Shown piece after piece: positions 21,916 to 30,723 of a stretch of 64,000 bases of DNA. The position numbers and the translations under genes are program-made. The stretch's first letter is position 1, and each line of letters opens with the position of its first letter. Source of the DNA: Mediterranea massiliensis. GTDB lineage: Bacteria > Bacteroidota > Bacteroidia > Bacteroidales > Bacteroidaceae. The notes beneath the pieces were generated by a model. That model was not told the origin of the DNA. It ran no database searches and worked only from the letters and a program-made list of their open reading frames with translations. The DNA lies in assembly GCF_900128475.1 (NCBI RefSeq), contig NZ_LT635835.1:262933-326932 (forward strand), read 5' to 3'.

Positions 21916-21947
21916 TTTGCTTTTACACGCAACATGCACTACTTTTG
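21916..21947 (+). promoter_or_regulatory. Promoter of trmD
   Basis: TTTG at 21916-21919, 20 bases, then TACTTTTG at 21940-21947, a Bacteroides consensus promoter. The predicted leader is about 15-20 nt. Confidence 0.8.
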
Positions 21948-21970
21948 CAGAAAAAACAGAAAGAAACGTT

Positions 21971-22648
21971 ATGCGCATAGACATTATTACCGTTCTTCCG
22001 GAGATGATTGAGGGCTTCTTCAACTGCTCCATCATGAAGCGGGCACAAAACAAGGGCCTGGCCGAAATTCACATCCACAACCTGCGCGACTACACCAAGG
22101 ACAAGTACCGCCGCGTGGACGATTACCCCTTCGGAGGCTTTGCCGGCATGGTGATGAAGATCGAGCCCATCGAACGCTGCATCAACAGCCTGAAGGCCGA
22201 ACGCGACTACGACGAAGTGATTTTCACCACGCCCGACGGCGAGCAGTTCAACCAGCCCATGGCCAACACCTTGTCGCTGGCGCAGAACCTCATCATCCTG
22301 TGCGGCCACTTCAAGGGCATCGACTACCGCATTCGCGAGCATCTCATCACGAAAGAGGTGAGCATCGGCGACTATGTGCTGACGGGTGGCGAACTGGCGG
22401 CTGCCGTGATGGCCGATGCCATCGTGCGCATCATTCCCGGTGTGATTTCCGACGAGCAGTCGGCCCTGTCGGACTCGTTCCAGGACAACCTGCTGGCCGC
22501 TCCGGTCTACACCCGTCCGGCTGACTACAACGGTTGGAAAGTTCCGGATATTTTACTTTCAGGTCACGAAGCGAAGATCAAGGAATGGGAGTTGCAGCAG
22601 TCCATCGAACGGACCCGTCGGCTGCGTCCCGACTTGTTGGGAGAATAA
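21971..22648 (+). CDS. trmD: tRNA (guanine-37-N1)-methyltransferase
   Basis: 225 residues from the ATG at 21971, which begins [12 protein letters not shown], the usual TrmD opening. A longer frame upstream would overlap the promoter. The trefoil-knot SPOUT fold is shown by [12 protein letters not shown] and [17 protein letters not shown], which bind S-adenosylmethionine. It methylates G37 of tRNAs with a G at position 36 and prevents frameshifting. It stands alone here rather than in the rpsP-rimM-trmD-rplS operon found in many other bacteria. Confidence 0.96.
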   Translation: MRIDIITVLPEMIEGFFNCSIMKRAQNKGLAEIHIHNLRDYTKDKYRRVDDYPFGGFAGMVMKIEPIERCINSLKAERDYDEVIFTTPDGEQFNQPMANTLSLAQNLIILCGHFKGIDYRIREHLITKEVSIGDYVLTGGELAAAVMADAIVRIIPGVISDEQSALSDSFQDNLLAAPVYTRPADYNGWKVPDILLSGHEAKIKEWELQQSIERTRRLRPDLLGE

Positions 22649-22670
22649 AGCAGACGTGTAAATATAAAAG

Positions 22671-22702
22671 AAAAGGACATCAGTCGGCTGATGTCCTTTT
22701 TT
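22671..22702. terminator. Bidirectional terminator between trmD and pyrD
   Basis: AAAAGGACATCA pairs with TGATGTCCTTTTTT around GTCGGC. A and T runs on both sides let it serve trmD (plus) and pyrD (minus). Confidence 0.9.
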
Positions 22703-22740
22703 ATTGTCTCCGGTTGCGAAGAGGGTACCTTCGTCAGAAG

Positions 22741-23652
22741 TCATACCTCCAGTGCACCGATAATGTCCGTTACAGACTTGAATCCATGTCGGTTCAGGTA
22801 GTCGTCGATACCCTCGGCCACCTTGACAGTCACCGTCGGATCGATGAAGTTGGCCGTACCGATCTGGATGGCTGTAGCCCCTGCCAGCAGGAATTCCACC
22901 GCATCCCGCCAGTTCATGATGCCTCCCAGGCCGATGACGGGTATTTTTACCGCCTTGGCCACCTGCCACACCATACGCAGAGCAATGGGCTTCACTGCCG
23001 CGCCAGACATGCCTCCCGTCACTGTAGAGAGCAACGGACGGCGTTTTTCGGCATCGATGGCCATGCCCAGCAGGGTATTGATGAGCGAAACGCTGTCGGC
23101 ACCGCCGTTTTCGGCTGCGCGCGCTATTTCGGTGATGTCTGTCACGTTGGGCGACAGCTTCACGATGAGCGTTTTTTTATACACCTGGCGCACTGCCTTG
23201 ACCACTTCTTCGGCTCCCTTGGCAGTCACGCCGAAGGCCATTCCACCCTGCTTCACATTGGGGCAGGAGATGTTCAATTCGATGGCAGGAATTTTGTCAA
23301 GTTCGTTAATGATGGAGGCCGTTTCGGCATAATCTTCGATGGCCGAACCCGATACATTCACAATCATATTGGTCCGGATGTCCTTGATGCGGGGATAGAT
23401 GTGTTCAACAAAGTAATGTACACCCTTATTTTGCAGTCCCACAGCGTTTAACATGCCCGAAGGAGTCTCTGCCATGCGCGGATACGGATTACCTTCACGT
23501 TTGTGAAGGGTAGTCCCCTTTACAATGATACCGCCTATTCGCTCCAAATCGATGAAATCGGCAAATTCTTCGCCGTAGCCGAAAGTCCCGGAAGCGGTCA
23601 TCACCGGGTTTTTCATTTGTAATTCACCAATCTTTACACTTAAATCTGCCAT
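22741..23652 (-). CDS. pyrD: Dihydroorotate dehydrogenase, catalytic subunit (class 1B)
   Basis: 303 residues. It oxidises dihydroorotate to orotate with FMN in pyrimidine synthesis. The class 1 active-site cysteine is C130 ([13 protein letters not shown]), and FMN phosphate-binding segments GLGGI and QIGTANF are near the C-terminus. It overlaps pyrK by 13 bp, and the two subunits form the NAD-linked 1B enzyme. Confidence 0.95.
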   Translation of the reverse strand: MADLSVKIGELQMKNPVMTASGTFGYGEEFADFIDLERIGGIIVKGTTLHKREGNPYPRMAETPSGMLNAVGLQNKGVHYFVEHIYPRIKDIRTNMIVNVSGSAIEDYAETASIINELDKIPAIELNISCPNVKQGGMAFGVTAKGAEEVVKAVRQVYKKTLIVKLSPNVTDITEIARAAENGGADSVSLINTLLGMAIDAEKRRPLLSTVTGGMSGAAVKPIALRMVWQVAKAVKIPVIGLGGIMNWRDAVEFLLAGATAIQIGTANFIDPTVTVKVAEGIDDYLNRHGFKSVTDIIGALEV

Positions 23653-24416
23653 AACAGTCTGTTTATATTAAATACGGGACCTTCTTTACATACACACAGG
23701 TGGCCTTCGGTCGTGTTTTCCACGCAGCAGAGGCAGGCCCCCACGCCGCATGCCATCATATTCTCCAGAGACACTTCGCAGTCGATGCCCTTTGCCTTGG
23801 CATAGCGTGCCACGGCCATCATCATCGGCTTGGGACCGCACGTATAGATGTGCTCGAACTTCACCTGCTCCAGGATGGAGTGTTGCGTCACGAATCCCTT
23901 TTCGCCGTGACTGCCGTCTTCGGTTGTCGTATAGACGTCACCATAGGCTGCAAACTGGTCGAGTTGCAGCAGATCCTTGTCGCTGCGGGCACCCAGCAGG
24001 AAGGTGGGCCGGCATCCCCGTTTCAGCAACTGTTCGCCCAGGTAGAGCATCGGAGCCGTACCTACGCCGCCACCTACCAGCAGCAGCTTGTCCGAGGCCT
24101 TTTCGGGCATCGTGAAGCCATTTCCCAAGGGAAGCACTACATTGATTACATCGCCCGCTTTCGCTTCGCCCAGGCGCTTTGTTCCGTCTCCTACGAGCTG
24201 TATCAGGAACCACACCTCGTTGCGTTGTCTGTCCACATAATTAATGGAAATAGGGCGGCGCAGGAACGTGGTGGGCGAGCCGTCCACACGGATCTCAGCA
24301 AACTGTCCCGGCAGCATCTCGGGCAGTTCCTGGGGGCACGTCAGCTTCAGCAGCACGTAATGGGCATGCAGGCGGACGTTCTCCGTGACTGTCAAATCTA
24401 AAAGATATTTTTTCAT
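23640..24416 (-). CDS. pyrK: Dihydroorotate dehydrogenase electron-transfer subunit
   Basis: 258 residues from the ATG at 24416 ([14 protein letters not shown]). An FAD-binding barrel ([12 protein letters not shown]) is followed by an NAD-binding domain ([19 protein letters not shown]). A four-cysteine [2Fe-2S] motif lies near the end ([14 protein letters not shown]...[10 protein letters not shown]). It passes electrons from PyrD to NAD+. An upstream extension of the frame runs into the promoter repeat and is not taken. The promoter lies in a copy of the 83-bp repeat. Confidence 0.94.
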   Translation of the reverse strand: MKKYLLDLTVTENVRLHAHYVLLKLTCPQELPEMLPGQFAEIRVDGSPTTFLRRPISINYVDRQRNEVWFLIQLVGDGTKRLGEAKAGDVINVVLPLGNGFTMPEKASDKLLLVGGGVGTAPMLYLGEQLLKRGCRPTFLLGARSDKDLLQLDQFAAYGDVYTTTEDGSHGEKGFVTQHSILEQVKFEHIYTCGPKPMMMAVARYAKAKGIDCEVSLENMMACGVGACLCCVENTTEGHLCVCKEGPVFNINRLLWQI

Positions 24417-24447
24417 TACTACACAAGTATGGATTTCAATCGTTGTG

Positions 24448-24515
24448 CAAAGATAGTGCAAACCGAGGGAAGTACAAAAGCTGAAAACAACGTTTTCAAG
24501 CTTTTTACTTCCGCG
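24448..24515 (-). promoter_or_regulatory. Promoter of pyrK-pyrD in a copy of the promoter repeat
   Basis: On the minus strand TTTG (24478-24475), 19 bases, then TATCTTTG (24455-24448). The surrounding sequence (AAGTAAAAAGCTTGAAAACG and CTTCCCTCGGTTTGCAC on the minus strand) is the same repeat as upstream of clpC. The predicted leader is about 25 nt. Confidence 0.83.
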
Positions 24516-24524
24516 GTGCTAAAC

Positions 24525-24602
24525 GTCATCCCGCACTTGATGCGGGATCCAGCAGACACAAACAAAACAAAAGCATGGATCCCGGCTCAAGGCCGGGATG
24601 AC
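24525..24602. repeat. REP-like paired hairpin (GTCATCCCG...CGGGATGAC)
   Basis: GTCATCCCGcacttgatgCGGGAT and ATCCCGgctcaaggcCGGGATGAC are each hairpins and together form a larger inverted repeat. It is directly followed (24606-24662) by a run of CCATTcA-type short units (AACCATTGGCCATTCA and similar) that ends at the XRE gene stop. Confidence 0.75.
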
Positions 24603-24663
24603 AAATGGATAACCATTGGCCATTCAGTATTAACCATTCATCATTGACCATTCACCATTTCCA

Positions 24664-25134
24664 TTACGCCGGCTTGAAAGTCTCGTACGTATTGTCGTCG
24701 AAGAAAATTCTTATTTCAGTGATTTTTCTGGGAGGCCTTTCCTTATAGATAACCTCTTGTTTTACAATCTCTTTAGGCGTGTTTACAGGCTTGGATAACG
24801 GCATTTCCTTGCGATTTTCAGCTTCATCCGTCCCTTGGGGCGCATTTTCGGCCTTCTCAGCGAATAGCGGATAGTCCGCTCCGATGTTTTCAGGGGGAGT
24901 AGCGGAAGCTTTGGCATCGTTGCTCATGTTGCCTTGTCCCGTAAGCAGCCATTCCAGATTGATGTCACTGTAACGCTGGTGAAGCCGGAGAATGACCTCC
25001 GTACTGGGATACTTGTTGCGCGGCCCCAGAATGTGCGAGATAGTAGCCTGTGCCACTCCGATGCTTTCGGCAAACGCTCCGGCAGTGAGCTTTTCCCGTT
25101 CCATAATCATTTTAAAGCGATCCTTGATGCTCAT
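24664..25134 (-). CDS. XRE-family helix-turn-helix regulator
   Basis: 156 residues. The N-terminal Cro/CI-type HTH occupies about residues 1-68 (LTAGAFAESIGVAQATISHILG, then WLLTGQGNM). The remainder is a low-complexity polar linker and a short Lys/Arg-rich C-terminus (ERPPRKITEIRIFFDDNTYETF). It is a cytoplasmic DNA-binding protein; the target is unknown. Two overlapping minus-strand promoters precede it, and the repeated TTACAAAAGTA elements there could also be where it binds. It has no operon partner. Confidence 0.82.
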   Translation of the reverse strand: MSIKDRFKMIMEREKLTAGAFAESIGVAQATISHILGPRNKYPSTEVILRLHQRYSDINLEWLLTGQGNMSNDAKASATPPENIGADYPLFAEKAENAPQGTDEAENRKEMPLSKPVNTPKEIVKQEVIYKERPPRKITEIRIFFDDNTYETFKPA

Positions 25135-25148
25135 ATAGGTAGATATTA

Positions 25149-25208
25149 CAAAAGTATTCTTTCTTTTTATTGGTTACAAAAGTAAATAAATAAAATCACA
25201 ATAGCAAA
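25149..25208 (-). promoter_or_regulatory. Two overlapping promoters of the XRE gene
   Basis: On the minus strand TTTG (25208-25205), 20 bases, TACTTTTG (25184-25177), then TTTG (25180-25177), 20 bases, TACTTTTG (25156-25149). Both -7 boxes sit in an identical 11-mer TTACAAAAGTA (25146-25156 and 25174-25184). The upstream one gives a leader of about 35 nt and is the better candidate. Confidence 0.6.
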
Positions 25209-26045
25209 TTTAATATTGTAATTTCTTGATATTACAAACATATCCCACATATTCCAAACTTGATTATCACCTTTGTTAACCCCGCATAAATATGGAAAAA
25301 CCTTGATAAATTGAACTTTAATAAATGCTATTATAATACTGATTATAAGCGTAATAAAAACAATATATTCAGCCAACACACGTACATTTACATGCGTAAA
25401 TACCTTTTCTGCCTCTTACTAAAACCTTGATTTTAGCAAATCCTTATAATTGCTCTGAATATAAGCATATTAATTAAAACAAAATACTGGCTTAACCAAG
25501 GAAGTAGTACGAACGTAATCTTCTACTTCACTTTGTTATTTATCCATTAATACTCGTATATAACATTCGTAACGTTCACATTCGTATATACGCTAATTTA
25601 AATATAACTTTTGTAATCCCATTGCTATTTTACGAATGGAATATCCAGCTGTTGTAATTACAACTATCCAGTGGGCCAAAGAGGATGATTTCTCCGGTGA
25701 CATGACTCTACAGAGCTGACGACGGGCAGAATCCGCGTTTGGGTTCAGCCTTCTAAAAATTGACGGTTGCTATCTCAGTGTCCGACCGACAAGTATCGCC
25801 TCCTTTTACTCTACTTTTGTAATTTCCTTCCCATTTTTCCGTATCAACGGACGGTTGAAGCAAAATATCGCATTCTCAGAGGCTTTATTTTTGTATAAAC
25901 GACTATCGGATAACGGATTAACCCCATTTTTTACATTCGTCAAGGTCGTTGTTCCAGAAGAATAGTGTGAAAAACGAAGAGAAACGGAGAAGAACTTCGT
26001 GGAAATGGCATAAAAAGAACCGTTGAAAGCCAATAAAGAAAGAGA
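25209..26045. other. AT-rich region without a recognisable gene
   Basis: About 840 bp between the XRE gene and the holA terminator. No convincing coding frame or known RNA was recognised. It contains a TTGTAAT-N8-ATTACAA palindrome (25216-25237), the palindrome TTGTAATTACAA (25653-25664), an exact inverse copy of the XRE 11-mer (TACTTTTGTAA, 25812-25822) and a near copy at 25607-25617. Confidence 0.6.
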
Positions 26046-26096
26046 ACAAAAAACGGATGGCACCGGAAGCCTTGTATCGCCTCCGATGCCATCCGT
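26046..26096 (-). terminator. Intrinsic terminator of amn-holA
   Basis: Read on the minus strand, ACGGATGGCAtCGGA pairs with CCGgTGCCATCCGT and is followed by TTTTTTG. It lies just after the holA stop. Confidence 0.85.
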
Positions 26097-26133
26097 CTCT
26101 CTCTGCGAAAAGCGGGAATCGGCTACATTCCCG

Positions 26134-27156
26134 TCAATGCAAAATTTTGAACACCAGTTCCCGGAGAATGTCGCCGTCGCTCAGCGAACTGTTCTCCACT
26201 CCCTTCGAGCGGGCATCGGCGTTGCGTATCTCACCGATAATCTGCAACGTCTTCACTCCGCTGTAACGGCGCATGGCGGCCAGATACTCGCGTGCCTGCC
26301 AGGGCGACTTCAATTCCAGGAAAGCGGCCACTCCCTGCTCCGACTTTTCGGGCGCATAATAGGCCATCATCAGGTTCGAGAAGAAACCGAAAAGTAAAGA
26401 TAAAGTCATCTGTATGGGATTGCTTTTCGGATTTTCCTCAAAGTATTTTACTATCCGGTTGGCCTTCAACACATCTTTTTCGACCAATGCGGCCCGAAGT
26501 TCGAAGTTGTTGTAGTCCTTGCTGATTCCGATGTTGCGCTCCACCTGTTCGGGTGTCACTCTTGTCAAACCTTTTGGCAGGGTGATGACCAGCTTTTCCA
26601 GTTCGCCAGTCAGACGGCTCAGGTCGGTACCCACAAACTCGGCCACCATCTGCGAGGCCTTCGGTTCGATGTCCACGCCCTTGCGCTTCAGGTAGGAAGT
26701 GATGAAGGCGGGCAACTGAGCTTCGCGCAGCTTCTTCGACTCGAAGACGATGCCTCCCGCCTTCTCTATCTCGCCCGCCAGCTTCTTGCGACGGTCCAGC
26801 ACACCATGCTTGTGACAGAGGACGAGGATGGTAGACCGCAGCGGCTTCTGGAGATAGTAGGCCAGTTCCTCCATGCCTCGCACGGCCTGTGCCTCCCTGA
26901 CGATGACGACCTGATGTTCGGCCATCATCGGATAGCGCTTGGCCGCATTGATGATGGAGGCAATGTCCACATCGGCCCCGTACACCACCGTCTGGTTGAA
27001 CTCCTTCTCCTCGTCGGTCAGCACGTTTGCTTCGATGTAACCGGCTATCAGGTCTATGTAATAGTCCTCTTCTCCCATCAGATAATAGACGGGGCGGTAC
27101 TGCTTGGCCCGGAGTTCCTTCAGGATGTCGTCGCACGTCAGTTCCTGCTTTGCCAT
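26134..27156 (-). CDS. holA: DNA polymerase III subunit delta
   Basis: 340 residues. The N-terminal AAA-like domain has YLMGEEDYYIDLI in place of a functional Walker A, then VVIVREAQ. The middle and collar domains have FVGTDLSRLTGELEKLV and NFELRAALVEKDVLKANRIVKYF, typical of HolA, the clamp-loader subunit that opens the sliding clamp. It follows amn after only 4 bp, so the two are cotranscribed. The C-terminus is complete. Confidence 0.92.
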   Translation of the reverse strand: MAKQELTCDDILKELRAKQYRPVYYLMGEEDYYIDLIAGYIEANVLTDEEKEFNQTVVYGADVDIASIINAAKRYPMMAEHQVVIVREAQAVRGMEELAYYLQKPLRSTILVLCHKHGVLDRRKKLAGEIEKAGGIVFESKKLREAQLPAFITSYLKRKGVDIEPKASQMVAEFVGTDLSRLTGELEKLVITLPKGLTRVTPEQVERNIGISKDYNNFELRAALVEKDVLKANRIVKYFEENPKSNPIQMTLSLLFGFFSNLMMAYYAPEKSEQGVAAFLELKSPWQAREYLAAMRRYSGVKTLQIIGEIRNADARSKGVENSSLSDGDILRELVFKILH

Positions 27157-27160
27157 AGTC

Positions 27161-27937
27161 TTACCAGTCGAATTTCAAGTGTTTTACGGTCTTCTTTTCG
27201 TCGATAATCATGCGGAGCGAATCGATACCGATCTCCACATGCTCGGACACGTAGTTCTGCGTCACCATGCTGTCGCTCTTGTCGGTCTTCACGCCTTCGG
27301 GAATCATGGGCTGGTCGGACACCAGCAGCAGGGCGCCTGTAGGGATGTGGTTGGCAAACCCGCAGCTGAAGAGGGTGGCCGTCTCCATGTCCACTGCCAT
27401 GGCGCGCGTCTTCTTGAGGTATTCCTTGAACTGGTCGTCGTGCTCCCAGATGCGGCGGTTGGTGGTATAGACGGTACCGGTCCAGTAGTCGCGGGCATGG
27501 TCGCGGATAGACGACGACACGGCACGCTGCAGCATGAAGGCTGGCAGTGCAGGTACTTCGGGCGGAAAATAGTCGTTCGACGTACCTTCGCCGCGGATGG
27601 CCGCAATGGGAAGAATCAAGTCCCCCAGCCTGTTCTTCTTGTCGATACCTCCGCACTTGCCCAGGAACAGGCAGGCCTTGGGATGGATGGCGCTGAGCAG
27701 GTCCATGATGATGGCGGCATTGGGACTTCCCATACCGAAGTTAATGATGGTGATGCCCTCGGCACTGGCCGATATCATGTTGGCGTCACGTCCCAGGATG
27801 GGCACATTGAACTTCTCGGCAAACAGCTCCACATACTTGTTGAAGTTGGTCAGCAGGATGTATTCGCCGAAGTCTTCCAGCGGGCGTTTGGTGTAACGTG
27901 GCAACCAGTTGGCTACAATTTCTTCTTTAGTTTTCAT
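27161..27937 (-). CDS. amn: AMP nucleosidase
   Basis: 258 residues, the short Bacteroidales form of the phosphorylase-superfamily AMP nucleosidase, which splits AMP into adenine and ribose 5-phosphate. The fold is shown by INFGMGSPNAAIIMDLL, FLGKCGGIDKKNRLGDLILP and the ribose-binding AVDMETATLFSCG. It lacks the separate N-terminal domain of the longer E. coli enzyme. It lies first in a two-gene unit with holA. Confidence 0.9.
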   Translation of the reverse strand: MKTKEEIVANWLPRYTKRPLEDFGEYILLTNFNKYVELFAEKFNVPILGRDANMISASAEGITIINFGMGSPNAAIIMDLLSAIHPKACLFLGKCGGIDKKNRLGDLILPIAAIRGEGTSNDYFPPEVPALPAFMLQRAVSSSIRDHARDYWTGTVYTTNRRIWEHDDQFKEYLKKTRAMAVDMETATLFSCGFANHIPTGALLLVSDQPMIPEGVKTDKSDSMVTQNYVSEHVEIGIDSLRMIIDEKKTVKHLKFDW

Positions 27938-28372
27938 ACGATTTCGTTAATCTATAAGGATTAGGATATGGTCTGCGGAACGGCACCCTTGCATGGGCCG
28001 CCGTTCCGCAAACGCAAAAATACAATAATTAGGGAGACGGGAAAAGAAAAAGGCGGAATTTCGTTCATATCTGCGGACAAATTCAGCAGGGATCCCCTGC
28101 CCGCTCCTTTTCGGCTTCACCCGTCTTGCAAGCATCCTGAAGGCATCTACCATGAGTATACGACTGATGTAGGATGAGTATACGACTCATGTAGGATCAG
28201 TCGTATACTCATGGTGGAAGAGGTTTTTCCTGCTTCAGCCAGGAAATCACCGACGATTCGGGCATCTGCAAATGGAAGTCAAAATCATTTACAAACAAAT
28301 TTATACATTTCTAGCTTGAGCAGCAGCCTTACAAGTGGAGTTGAATGCCAAGAGGCTTCTGTTTTCAGCTTG
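27938..28372. other. Intergenic region between amn and the response regulator gene
   Basis: No gene seen. Its main content is the 65-bp palindromic element at 28150-28214. The part next to amn must hold that gene's promoter, but no clean consensus pair was found. Confidence 0.6.
28150..28214. repeat. 65-bp palindrome with three ATGAGTATACGACT units
   Basis: The arm at 28150-28168 (CCATGAGTATACGACTGAT) is exactly inverse to 28196-28214. The 27-base centre contains a third related unit, ATGAGTATACGACTCAT, flanked by GTAGG on both sides. No T tract follows, so a simple terminator is unlikely. Confidence 0.85.
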
Positions 28373-29056
28373 TCATGGTATCTGAAGGATATATCCCTTT
28401 TTCTTAACAGAAACAATATTTATGGTATTATCAGGAGCAAGAATGTGTCGTAAATAAGTAATCTGTACATTCAAAGACATGGAATTAGCATAGCTGATGT
28501 CGCCCCATACCTGATTCAGAATTTCATCCCGCGTCACCAGTATGCCGGCACTTCGTGACAACAGGGCCAAAATATCCGTCTGACGCGCCGATAGATTACG
28601 GGTGATCCCATCGTATGTGACTGTTGAATTCTGGCTGTCAAATAATGTTTTCCCAATCACATAGCGGCATTGAACATCAACTTTCCTGTTTTCAAACCGT
28701 TCGTCAATTCTCGCAATCAGCTCTTCAGGATAAAAGGGTTTGGGAATATAGTCGTTGCCTTTCAAGTGGAAGCCCTTCAACCGGTCTGCCTTTTCCGTAC
28801 GGTCAGTCAGGAAAAACAGGAATACCTCACTATCCGTTTCACGGATTTTCTGTGCAAGTTCGAATCCGTTCATTACAGGCATGTTCACATCCAGCAATAT
28901 CAAGTCGGGATGTTGCCGGTTATACATTTCCCATGCCGCAGCCCCATCGGGAGCGTAGGTTACCGAGTATCCTTCGAGCTCCAGGAAACGTTTCAAAAGC
29001 AATGAGTTCTGCCTGTCATCATCGACCAACAAAATATGTATTTCATTTTTATTCAT
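28373..29056 (-). CDS. OmpR-family response regulator
   Basis: 227 residues. The receiver domain carries acidic residues D12-D14, phospho-acceptor D56 (LILLDVNMPVMNG) and the conserved lysine in IPKPF near residue 106. The C-terminal winged helix (about 130-227) ends in VSVKKKGYILQIP, close to the usual R/KGxGY signature. It overlaps the kinase gene by 4 bp (ATGA), so it is the cognate partner. It resembles RprY of Bacteroides. Likely targets are the divergent GLPGLI/outer-membrane genes, by position only. Confidence 0.92.
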   Translation of the reverse strand: MNKNEIHILLVDDDRQNSLLLKRFLELEGYSVTYAPDGAAAWEMYNRQHPDLILLDVNMPVMNGFELAQKIRETDSEVFLFFLTDRTEKADRLKGFHLKGNDYIPKPFYPEELIARIDERFENRKVDVQCRYVIGKTLFDSQNSTVTYDGITRNLSARQTDILALLSRSAGILVTRDEILNQVWGDISYANSMSLNVQITYLRHILAPDNTINIVSVKKKGYILQIP

Positions 29057-30495
29057 TGTGGTAACTCTATAATAAAAGTACTTCCATGATTCAGCTCACT
29101 TTCCATGCGTATATTACCCCGATGAGCTTCAACAAGCATGCGGACATAAGCCAGTCCGAGCCCCATGCCTGCTATGTCTTTTTCAAAGCCAATCCGCCCA
29201 CGATAGAATTTTTCAAAAATATGTCCTTGTTCCGATTTGGGAATGCCCAAGCCATCGTCTTTAACTGAGATACGGATGTGGTCATTGTCACATTTCCGGT
29301 AATCTATTTCGATTTCAGCCTTTTCGCGCGAATATTTTACTGCATTCTCCAGCAGATTGTCGATAATGTTAATCATGTGCATCCTGTCAGCAGTGACAAT
29401 CATATCCTCGCGAGGAAGAACAACAATACGAACATGCTTGTCACTCGGTACATTCAGTTTATGGATACACGCATCCAGCAAATCGCGCAGACTGAACGCT
29501 GAAAGATGAAGCGGTATCTCGGTTGACTTACTGAAAGTCAGATCCCTCAGTTTGGAAAACAAAGCAGACAGGCTGTCCAATGCCGTATGGGAATCTGCAA
29601 CGACCATTTGCCGGCCCGCAATGTCTTTCATAAGCCGTTCATTGCCCATATAGGAGACACACATCTTGAGCGTTGCAATCGGACGTTTCAGTTCGTGAAT
29701 CATGGTTTGTATAAAGTCTGACCGGAGATTTTCTATTTTACGCTGTTTGCGGATCGTGGCAATTTGTGCAACAAGGCAAACAACCAATAAAACAGATAAG
29801 GCGAATGAAAAGAACAGAATATCCGACATTTCTCTTATAATCAGCGGCAACGCAATCGGGCAATCCATCCGTACCAGCTTCTTACCCAGAATGTCGTAGG
29901 GATAGGTTATGGAGAGTACAGGATGGAACAGCGAACCCCATTCCGTACGGGAAGATTCCCAGACTATCGAATCTGCCGTCTCGGTGAAAATGGTATCGAG
30001 CCTGATATCGTTGGACCGCATCACCGTATCGAGTTTCTCAACTGAAAAAGGGAACCGTCTGTTAAGACAGCTGCGTTCTATTGCCTCAAGAACCTCCGAT
30101 TCTTTCCGATCCTGTTTGACAACAATCACTTGCACTTCTCTATCCAGCCAGTCAGGGTGTTGCGTTTCATATATTCGGGAAAACAAATCAGCCGAAAGTG
30201 AATCAATTGCTGAACACCGGCGCATATCTGCCGTATAGATATCAAACAAAAACATCTCAGTGTCTCCTCTTACAAACCGTCTGGTCGTATATTCAACGGC
30301 CATTTCGTTGTTGACCGCACTCTGACGCACCCTGTTGTATTCATCAACGGATTCAAATACACGGCTGTAAAGTGTATCCGCACAGGTTTGTACCGTGTAC
30401 TTGTATCGGGAATAAAGCCATTTGCCCTGCACGATGGCAAATAACACGATGACAATGACTGTCAGGTAATTCAGTATTTTGATTCTTTTTTCCAT
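29053..30495 (-). CDS. Two-component sensor histidine kinase
   Basis: 480 residues from the ATG at 30495, which puts the membrane helix LTVIVIVLFAIVQGKWLY at the N-terminus. A periplasmic sensing domain of about 175 residues and a second helix (LFFSFALSVLLVVCLVAQIA) follow. Then come the HisKA H-box with the phosphorylated His near residue 267 (MIHELKRPIATLK), the N box NIIDNLLENAVKYS, and the G boxes DDGLGIP and GMGLGLAYVR. It is RprX-like. No known ligand-binding fold is recognisable in the sensor part. Confidence 0.92.
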   Translation of the reverse strand: MEKRIKILNYLTVIVIVLFAIVQGKWLYSRYKYTVQTCADTLYSRVFESVDEYNRVRQSAVNNEMAVEYTTRRFVRGDTEMFLFDIYTADMRRCSAIDSLSADLFSRIYETQHPDWLDREVQVIVVKQDRKESEVLEAIERSCLNRRFPFSVEKLDTVMRSNDIRLDTIFTETADSIVWESSRTEWGSLFHPVLSITYPYDILGKKLVRMDCPIALPLIIREMSDILFFSFALSVLLVVCLVAQIATIRKQRKIENLRSDFIQTMIHELKRPIATLKMCVSYMGNERLMKDIAGRQMVVADSHTALDSLSALFSKLRDLTFSKSTEIPLHLSAFSLRDLLDACIHKLNVPSDKHVRIVVLPREDMIVTADRMHMINIIDNLLENAVKYSREKAEIEIDYRKCDNDHIRISVKDDGLGIPKSEQGHIFEKFYRGRIGFEKDIAGMGLGLAYVRMLVEAHRGNIRMESELNHGSTFIIELPQ

Positions 30496-30626
30496 GATGC
30501 AAATATATGGCAAATTGAATGGAATGGACAGCATGGCCGGGGCAATATTGATCGGCTATAATAATTTAATAATAATTCCATAAGAATAGGATAATGATTA
30601 TTTTTCCCAGTCTGTCACAGCCCCGA

Positions 30627-30634
30627 TACCTTTG
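30627..30634 (+). promoter_or_regulatory. Possible -7 box before the GLPGLI gene
   Basis: TACCTTTG fits TAnnTTTG and lies 90 bp before the ATG. The upstream element 21 bases away is TTTT instead of TTTG, so this promoter may need activation, for example by the divergent response regulator. Confidence 0.4.
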
Positions 30635-30723
30635 CACAAAAATAGCAATGCGAATATTCTGATGAAAATACGTTCAATATAAATAACCATAAACAGATAT
30701 TAACTCCATAAAACTTATTGTAT

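Noticed and set aside
25806..26063. Short minus-strand open frame in the AT-rich region
   Set aside because: No ribosome site, signal or family likeness; it also runs into the holA terminator.
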